Positions 56,082 through 64,000 of a stretch of 64,000 nt of DNA are shown here, in pieces. The first letter of the stretch is position 1. Every line of letters begins with the position of its first letter. This DNA comes from Gautieria morchelliformis (lineage: Eukaryota; Basidiomycota; Agaricomycetes; Gomphales; Gomphaceae). The stretch covers positions 372,001 through 436,000 of the forward strand of contig WHVA01000003.1 in assembly GCA_015179125.1 (NCBI GenBank), given 5' to 3'. The position numbers were made by a program, and so were the translations under genes. The notes under the pieces were generated by a model. The model was not told where the DNA came from. It worked only from the letters and a program-made list of their open reading frames with translations, and searched no databases.

Positions 56082-59000
56082 GGTTATGGGCCCCGCAGAG
56101 CCCACAATGTCTACCTCCACCTCCAAGTCATTCATCGTCCCGAAGCTGGCCAGGGATGGCACGAATGGGGTCACCTGGAAAAGCCAGATGTTAGCTATGC
56201 TGGCGGCCACCCATGGTGCGAAGTGTCACCTCGAAGGGACCACTTGGATCCCCCACACGATCCCGACGTACCCTGACGGCCACGTACTTACAGACAAGGA
56301 GGAGGAGGACCTGGAGGAACTCGAGAAATGCTGGGATGACTACAATCAGCGTGAGGCAGCGATAATGGCACAGATATTTACCACTGTCCTCGATAACGTC
56401 CTCATTAAAGTCTGCAACCTAGCCACGGCAAAGGAGGTCTGGGAGGCTGTATGTGCAAAGCATGAGACAAGGGCACTCACTGTCAAGGTCGACATGCGAT
56501 GCCGCATGTACGAGCTGGAGTGTGAGGACGAATCGAACGTCCACACACACCTGGAGTCCCTCATGAGGATGCAGGAGCAACTCGCAGGGATGAATGCGGG
56601 ACTCACCAATGATGACCTGGTCACCATCATCCTCAGCTCGCTCCCAAAGTCGTATCGCTTGCTCACTAACGCGATAACGATGTCCGCAGCACACGCAAAG
56701 ACCAAGCTGGAGCCGGATCAGGTGGTCAGCATGTTAGTCAACGAATTCGAGCGACTCACCATCGAGGAGCGGCAGCTAAAGGTGAGCGAGAACGCGCTCA
56801 CAGCAGCAAAGGGCTGAGGGAAGGCACCAGCATGCAGTGGCACCTCCAGCACCGCGAAAACCGACATTGAATGTTGGAAATGCAGCAAGAAGGGCCATAT
56901 GAAGGCCGATTGCCAGTCCAAGGCCAAAAACAAGGACAAAAAGGACGAGGACAAGAAGGGGACTGGGTCAGCAAACGTAGCGGCAGAGGGCGAGGAATTT
57001 GCATTCACCACGATGTTTCCTGGGACCACGCTCGCGCTGGGAACAAGACCAGTGACAGGACGGGAAGTCAATGTCTACGACTCGGGCACGTCAGGTCACA
57101 TGTCACCCAATAAGAACCGATTCCTCACCTTCAGAGAGATTGCACCGCACGCAATCAACGCTGTGGACAAAACAGTATTCCAGGCTATTGGGATAGGCAA
57201 CATGAGGAACAGGATCCCTAATGGGAAGACTACGACGCACGTCACCTTAAAGGACGTGTTATACTGTCCTGACCTCGCATTCACACTGATTTCCCTGACA
57301 CGCTGTGATGCAGAAGGCTACTCAGTTCTGTTGAAGGACCGAAAATGCATAATCCAAGATGCGTGAGGGATGCTGCTAGGGCAGATCCCGCTCTCAAACG
57401 GTCTCTATAAGGTAGCGCACCAGGCATTAGCAGTGTCAGTGAACGTCACAAGGAAAGCACTTACGATGGATGAGCCACACCGCCAGATGGGGCATATCTG
57501 CCCCCAGGCCGCGTGGAAGCTCATCCAGGATGGCGTAATCACAGGACTCGACGTTGACTTGTCGAGCCAACCGGGCTTCTGCATGGCATGTGCGCAAGCT
57601 AAACCCACACGGAAACCCATCCCACAGAAGCAGGAGGGACTACGAGCGGGCAGGTTCGGTGAAAAGGTCCATTTGGACGTGTGGGGGCCGCGAACCCCCA
57701 AAGCTACAACGGAAGGGAATATTTCGTCAGTTTCACTGATGATCATAGTAGGTGGATGTACCTGGTACCCATGGCAAGGAAAAGCAAGGCATTCGGCTGC
57801 TATAAGCAGTACGAAGCCTGGGTCGAGACTCAACATGGCGCGAAACTCAAACGCCTGCAGACAGATCCCGGGGGTGAATACCTATCCCTGGCATTCACGG
57901 CTCACCTTAAGTCGACAGGAATGGTATGGAGCCTCACTGTACATGACATGCTAGAGGAAAATGGTGTGTCAGAGCGCCTGAACAGGACACTGTTGGAGCA
58001 CGCACGGGCCATGCTCCTCACAGTGAACCTACCCAAGTTCCTGTGGACAGAGTCAGTACAACACGCGGTCTGGCTGAAGAACAGGACTTCAACGCACGCA
58101 CTCGATGGTAAAACACCGTCCAAGATGGTGCACGGCGTGAAGCCCGACCTGACAGACTTACCTGAGTGGGGAACAAGGATATTTGTGCTAAAAGAACAGG
58201 CTAGTAAGCTGGAGTCGAGATCTGACGAAGGGAGGTGGATGGGATATAGTGACGAGAGTAAAGGGCACAGGGTTTACTGGCCCGGGAAGCACCATGTCAC
58301 AGTCAAATGTAATGTCACATTTGATGCCCCCATCCTCATCACTCCTGCTGACATGCTGACTGAGGGGGAGTCTGACACCCACGGCAGCCAGGGTGCCAGC
58401 AGCAGCACCCCTCAGGACCAAGGACGACCGCCGGTACCACTACAGCCAACCACCGGTCCTGCGCAAATCGACCCGCTCGAAGGGTTCGAGGACGCGGATC
58501 CACCAGCCAACCCACCACAGGGCAGGGGCCACTATATGTGCAAACCCTCCGCATACATGCGAGGGATTGCCGATGGCCCAAGCAGCAGCACGGGCCATGC
58601 AAACGCACCCGCATACCCACAAGGACTGCCACGGCCCACAGACAGCATGACACTAGCTGCTCTGACAGAGCTAGGCGAGCCCACCACTGCTGAGACTGAG
58701 GGGGAGACGCATCGTCCCCTCGAGTACTCAATGGCAGCGGGGACACACGACGCGGGAGACGACCCAGCCAGCATCACCGACGTGCGCTCCCACAACAACT
58801 GGCCGCTGTGGGACGCGTCGATCAAGTGGGAGCTGGCCCAGCATGAAACGCTAGGGACCTGGGACCTGGTCAAACCCCCAGACAATGTGAACATCAGCAA
58901 ACTAGTTTTTCACTACAAACATGACACTAGCGGTGAGGTTATAGCCCACAAGACCAGGCTCGTCATGCAAGGGTTCTCACAGATAGAAGGGATCGACTAT

Positions 59001-60516
59001 AACGAAACATTCTCCCCCACCGCTAAACTCTCCGCCATCCGCATCATCGCCGCAATTGCTGCCCAAAACAACTGAGAATTGAAACAGTCAGGGAGGGAAT
59101 GGTACGATATGCTATGCAGCATTATGTACAGGTTTGAGTTCACGCAATGCGAGACCAAGCACGCTGTGTTCCACAGGTACGTTGGCCCTCACGCCCTCAT
59201 CATCGCCATCGATGTCGACGACCTTACCATGGCCGGCAACACGAAGGGCACAATTCACCAGTTCAAGGACGAGTTGCGCACCATCCTTAAGACTAAGGAT
59301 ATGGGTGACCTGCACTGGCTGCTAGGGATAGAGGCGAAGAGGGACTACGGGTTACGCACAATATCGCTGCTATGGCAGCATGCATACGTCCAGAAGACAT
59401 GCATACGTCCAGAAGACATGCATACGTCCAGAAGATACTCGAGAGGTTTAATTTACAGGACGCTAACCTGCTCGGCACTCCACTCGACCCCCACCCCAAG
59501 CTTTCCCTATCCCAATGCCCCTCCACCCCTCGCCAGTTTGAAGATATGCGCAGCGTACCTTACAGGGAAGTCATCGGCTCCCTCATGTATGCAGTGCTGG
59601 GCACCCAACCAGACATCTCATTCCTGTCACAGTTCATGCAAAACCCTGGGAGGCCGCACTGGGAGGCGGTCAAACGGGTCTTCCGTTACCTCAAAGGGAC
59701 GAAAGACTTGAGCCTCGTCATTGGGGGAACTGGGAAAGGACTTGAGGCGTTCTCGGATGCGGATTGGGCATTGCAAGAACACCGGCACTCCATCTCCGGC
59801 TATGTCTTCACAATGGGTGGTGGCGCCGTCTCATGGAGCTTGAAAAAACAAGTGATCATCACACTGTCGATGACAGAGGCCGAGTACACCGCTGCAACAT
59901 ATGCTGCGAAGGAGGCCCTCTGGATACGCATGTTCCTTGTGGAGATCGCGCACCCCCTCACAGAACTCATCACCATACACCTCGACAACGTCTCCGCCAT
60001 CTCCATCACCAAGAACGATGAGTATCATCTGCGCACGAAGCACATCGATATTTAGTACCACGTCATATGCCAGTCGGTACAGGAGAACCTCCTACACATT
60101 AACTACGTACCTATGGTGGACATGGCCACTGACATGTTCACTAAAGGGCTCCCCCAGCACAAGGTACTGCACACGAACGTGCTGGTGGGACTGCATTCTG
60201 CTTAAAGGGGAATGTAGGGATTAGAGGGTTGAGGCCGGTAAGCGGAGAACACAGGGTCACGTCCGACGCACAGACGTGTAGTTAGGTAGCCACGGTCATG
60301 CTTGACCGTGGTAGTATATTAGTTGAACGATAGCTAGTCCTACCTCAGCGAATTGTCCATTCACTGAGGTACGTACCGTTTCTGCATACCGAGATGTGCG
60401 ATAGCTTATACTTTGTCTATGGCTCCTTCGTCTCTAGGTACAGTAGTAATACATGCTCAGTGAATTGTCCATTCACTGAGCTCCTTCGTCTCTATTTTAC
60501 TGCGCCCATACCAACA
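55778..60516 (+). mobile_element. Ty1/Copia element, Copia-3, both LTRs present, broken
   Basis: LTRs 55778-56081 and 60213-60516, 304 bp each, TGTAGGGATTAGAGG ... CCATACCAACA. Flanks are ATCGC (55773-55777) and ATCAC (60517-60521), a target duplication with one change. Parts in order: gag 56086-56817, CCHC knuckle near 56860 (CWKCSKKGHMKADC), protease near 57075 (DSGTSGHMSPNK), integrase 57430-58300 (HRQMGHICPQAAW, DVWGPR, TDPGGEYLSLAF, ENGVSERLNRT), RT and RNase H stretches 58760-60055 (VFHYKHDTSGEV, WLLGIEAKRDYG, KHIDI), and a CTTAAAGGGGAA purine tract before the 3' LTR. The LTRs differ at about 21 of 304 positions by eye. It is broken at roughly five or six points. Confidence 0.9.
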
Positions 60517-60521
60517 ATCAC

Positions 60522-60883
60522 ATCATCACTGGGAAATGAATATGTGATTCTCATGTGTGAGTTCAGATGGAGTTTCAAACTCAGCCCAACCTGGACACGA
60601 GGGATGGTGGGTGGGTGAAAAACAACACCAAGGCGGGATCGCTGCAACAGTGCTGGTGGTGCAAGGAAGAGAGAGGATGATGTGCAGAGTCTCTTCTTTC
60701 CATTACTCAGCACCATTGCAGCTCCGACTCAGGCTTCATTGTGTGCTGTGCTTACTCACTTCTTACAGTGATGCATGTCCATAACCACCTAGTTTCAGTC
60801 ACATGACTGGGTCGAAGAGAAAATGGGCAAGAACAGAAGAACCAGAGATCCCAAGCATTCGCTTTCAGAACAGTATAGAGTAA
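60522..60883. other. Spacer between Copia-3 and LTR H
   Basis: The first 100 bp continue the unknown frame interrupted by Copia-3. The rest has no coding or repeat signal that I can support. Confidence 0.35.
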
Positions 60884-61590
60884 TGTTATGACCATGCCGC
60901 TTGATCAACTCCACCACTTCCACACCACCTCCGAATCTATTCTGCAACATCCACCACACTTGACCCTGGCCTCCCCTTGTTCTTTCTACATCCCCTTACA
61001 ACTCTATTCATCAGCCCTCCGCACTTGACCCCTGGCACAGCAAGACACCAAGTCCAGAACATCAGGAGTCCCATTTGTATTAGACTTACATTCCCCTTGT
61101 TCTTTTACCTATTGTTCTTGACTCTACCCTGCACTCCCTTGTAATCCTCTTGTTCCACATTACTTACTTACTCCGTTTGTCATAGTTACTTTTGCTCACA
61201 CTGGAATTGCTTACTTCCACCTCTTGACATGTTGTTCCAGCTCTTTGTATAAAACCCAGTTATGTATGCTCTCTGTTTCCACAATCAGATAATTGACTTT
61301 GATACTTGACTCCCTGGCATTGTCTCCTGATATTAGCACAGCAAGTACTTGCAAGACCTCTGCCCCTTTGTCTTCTGTCTTCCATCTTCTGTCTCCTGAC
61401 CTCTGACTTCCGACCAAATTTCCGATACTCAGCTTAGATTGATTCTTGAACCCTTCTCAACCTTGACCTCTTCTGCTTTCCAACTTCTGATCTCCAAAAT
61501 ACTTAGAACGATAGTTCATTGGGGGTGCAACACATACATTGAAGCCACTGTCCTTTCAGATCCGAACTCTGGGATTCTCAATACATAACA
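60884..61590 (+). mobile_element. Solo LTR, family H copy 2 (707 bp)
   Basis: Begins TGTTATGACCATGCCGC and ends AATACATAACA. Flanks are AGTAA (60879-60883) and GGTAA (61591-61595), four of five bases alike, fitting an aged target duplication. A TATA box (TGTATAAAACCCAGT) lies near 61246. It aligns with 38001-38676. No coding region of this family lies in the window. Confidence 0.75.
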
Positions 61591-61595
61591 GGTAA

Positions 61596-62018
61596 CAAAT
61601 GATAGTAGACTCTCAACAAGGAACTAGAGAAAACAGTCAAGAACTAAGTTCTACAGCAATCAAACATGCATATAGGTACTTTAGGGGTGAAACCATTGTT
61701 TTCTGGATGTATTTATCATACATTGCTAGTAGCTATTTATACTAGAATGTCTATGAGTATTAGGATTTGAAATATTGAGGGAATGGGTCAAAATAGTGGA
61801 TTGTGATATAGGAAATGCTCCACAGGTTGCATTCAGCTGTGGAGCAGGAACAAAGATGTAGATAGTGATCCTGCTGATCACTATCCAAGCAGGGACTTGG
61901 AAGTCTCATACAAAACTCCTATCAACATGTTTTTAAGTTCATAATCAGTGGACTAGTCAGGGGGCTTGTATAGAAAAAGATGTCTTTGTGTTCCCTGTGC
62001 TCCATACATGCAGCACAC
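61596..62018. other. Gene-free stretch
   Basis: About 420 bp of AT-rich sequence with no coding or repeat signal that I can name. Confidence 0.35.
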
Positions 62019-63274
62019 TGTCATGACCCGTCCATTTTGTATACCCAATAACCTCAACACCCCACTTCTTTGTTCTCCCTGTTCACTCCTCGCTGAATTC
62101 GCCAAACATTTATTCGCTTTTATATCATTCGCACGTAGCAGCGCTACCTGTACTCGATCAACGCCTTCTCCCCGGCTCAATGGTCCATCACAGGTCCCTT
62201 TACCTTCCTGGCTCAAACCCCATCAGATGCTCCTTTGCTCGTATGGTGTAACTTGTTTGTTTCCTGTACCCAGTTAGCCCTATTATCCATTTCCCCAGTC
62301 CACCTCTACGTTCGCGTGGCTTTGCCCTCCCTTTGGGCCACGCCTCTTCAATGATCATTCTATTAACCCTTCACCGCATTTCACCAAACAACCATTCGCT
62401 GCTCACATCATTCGCCAGCAGGCACACCATCAAACACAATCGACATCCCCTACTCGGCATGATGGCTTGCCACTGGCTCCATCAGCTTCTCAATCCAACC
62501 CCTTTAGGTGTTCATATGGCCAGGATGCATTCGCAGGACATCCTACCTGTAGGTCATGTGGGAGCAACCCAGTAGACGAAGAGTCCGTGCAGGGTAGCAT
62601 ATATGCAGGTCCCAAGACATGGTTTCGTACATAAGTGCTTTCACCATCTTTACTCTCCATCACTTCATGTTCACCCTCCTCCCTCACTCTATTGTATGTT
62701 TATTCCATCTATTTCGTACCATGACTGCGCACCCCTATCCAACCCTGACTCATGGCGGCTTCTTCCCTATTCGCTTATACCATACGAGCATTCGATATAA
62801 GTAGTTTACATTTGCATGTATATTCCCCAGTTCAATTATAATACATCCATCTTGTGCAAACCTGACCTTGCTGTGATCATCATCTTGAGCCTTCTCCTGT
62901 AGATTTCTCTCTTCGACCAGAAGAAGACTCAGGCATCACTGGTGAGTTCTCATACTTCATCTTCGTTACCTTAGCCTCCGAACTATTTTCTGTGCTGTCG
63001 GTGAAGGGCTCCGAAGGAGCACCTTCGCTGGCGAAGGGATTGTCGCTACTTAGACAACCCTTCCAAGACAGCTTGCACATTACATTGTCAAGTGCCATGG
63101 GCTATTTCGCTATGACTGTAGATAGGGCGAGCTCCGTTCGGGCAGCCCTCTTATCTTGTGAACATTTATTGGTTCACCCTCTTCGCCGAACAGCATACTT
63201 ATTCGCACAAGTCATTTGGGCATTCACTGTGTTCCCTAATACACAATATTAACACCTAAAAACCAATCTTGACA
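62019..63274 (+). mobile_element. LTR of family E, copy 5
   Basis: Begins TGTCATGACCCGTCC and ends CCAATCTTGACA, so both family ends are present (1,256 bp). It is longer than copy 4 in its first third. No target duplication is visible because an inverted copy starts right at its end. Confidence 0.85.
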
Positions 63275-64000
63275 GTATGCCATTCGGCGAATAGGTGAAC
63301 CAATGAATGTTCACAAGGTAAGAGGGTTTGCCTAAACGGGGCTCACCCTATCTACAGTCGTAGCGAAATGGCCCGTGACTCTTGACGATGTAACGTGCAA
63401 GGTCTCACGGAAGGGCTGTCTAAGTCTCGACAATCCCTTTGCTGGCGAAGGTGCTCCTTTGGAGCCCTTCGCCAACAGCACAGAGAATGGTTCGAAGGCT
63501 AAGGTAACGAAGATGAAGTATGAGAACTCACCAGTGATGCCTAAGTCCTCTACTAGTCGGAGATGGAAATCTCCAAGAGAAGGCTTAAGACGATGACCAC
63601 GGCGAGGTCAAAGCTGCACAAGATGAACGACGTATGATAATTGAACTGGGGAATATACATGCGAATGTAAACTACTTATATCGAATGCTCGTAAGGTATC
63701 AGCGAATAGGAAAGAGGCCGTCACAAGTCAGGGTTGGATAGGGGTGCGCAGTCATGATACAACATAGATGAAATAAACATACAATAGAATGTGAGAAGAG
63801 GGAGAACATGAAACGACGGAGAGTAAAGGTGGCGAAGGCACTTATGGACAAAACCATGTCTTGGGACCCGCATACATGCTACCCTGCACGGACTCTTGGT
63901 CTACTGGGTTGATTCCGCACGACCTATGGAAGGGATGTCCTGCGAACATACTTTGACCATACGAACACCCAATGGGGTTGGATTTAAGAAGATGATGGGG
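63275..64000 (-). mobile_element. LTR of family E, copy 6, inverted, cut by the window edge
   Basis: From 63275 the sequence is the reverse complement of the copy that ends at 63274, beginning about 90 bp inside the LTR end (GTATGCCATTCGGCGAATAG). It continues to the window end. With copy 5 it forms a large imperfect palindrome with almost no spacer. Confidence 0.85.

Overview
The window looks like repeat-rich DNA from an Agaricomycete (basidiomycete) fungus. The evidence is short introns of about 45-65 bp with GT...AG borders, a C2-NACHT-WD40 receptor gene of the kind expanded in mushroom-forming fungi, Ty3/Gypsy chromoviruses, Ty1/Copia elements, PIF/Harbinger and Mutator-like transposons, and Helitron-like ends. 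I saw no rRNA, tRNA or CRISPR array. Most of the 64 kb is nested mobile-element debris, and very little is host coding sequence.

Layout. 160-8,497: a minus-strand chromodomain Gypsy element with a 1.4-kb solo LTR inside its integrase (clean 5-bp target duplication). 8,985-11,989: a PIF/Harbinger transposon with an apparently intact two-exon transposase and a Myb/SANT-like partner gene on the other strand. 11,995-14,946: part of a second chromodomain Gypsy. 14,947-16,345: LTR debris. 16,574-17,984: a host-like gene of unknown function with six exons that stay in phase. 18,460-20,760: a graveyard of host-gene pieces (GH13 alpha-amylase, guanine deaminase, 1,3-beta-glucan synthase) cut by a solo Copia LTR. 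21,083-25,520: a multi-exon Mutator-like transposase with a SWIM zinc finger, split by a solo LTR. 26,062-30,200: Copia pieces in opposing orientation. 30,480-33,480, 38,690-40,640 and 46,741-47,350: copies of a composite repeat built from a 17-bp minisatellite, AT-rich tandem units and a GC-rich TATA-bearing end. 31,304 and 37,855: Helitron-type 3' ends. 33,485-36,750: Gypsy gag and protease pieces in opposite orientation. 41,032-45,653: a second Copia element, cut by a solo LTR and itself inserted in an older Gypsy (45,654-46,740). 47,483-48,309: the end of another Copia. 48,839-54,043: the NLR gene. 55,778-60,516: a Copia element with two 304-bp LTRs. 60,884-64,000: a solo LTR and two inverted copies of the recurrent LTR called E here.

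The one gene with a clear cellular role is the C2-NACHT-WD40 receptor on the minus strand. Its eight exons join in phase. Its 14-unit WD40 array is almost uniform, carries a higher-order duplication, and has one frame break in the first unit. Such genes act in nonself recognition and programmed cell death in fungi (family knowledge; not shown for this copy). The order of transposition can be read in several places because solo LTRs keep matching 5-bp duplications (GAGGC, CTTGG, CGCAT, GCAAG).

LTR-element coordinates are boundaries of recognisable parts. These elements are treated as fossils and no repaired reading is offered.
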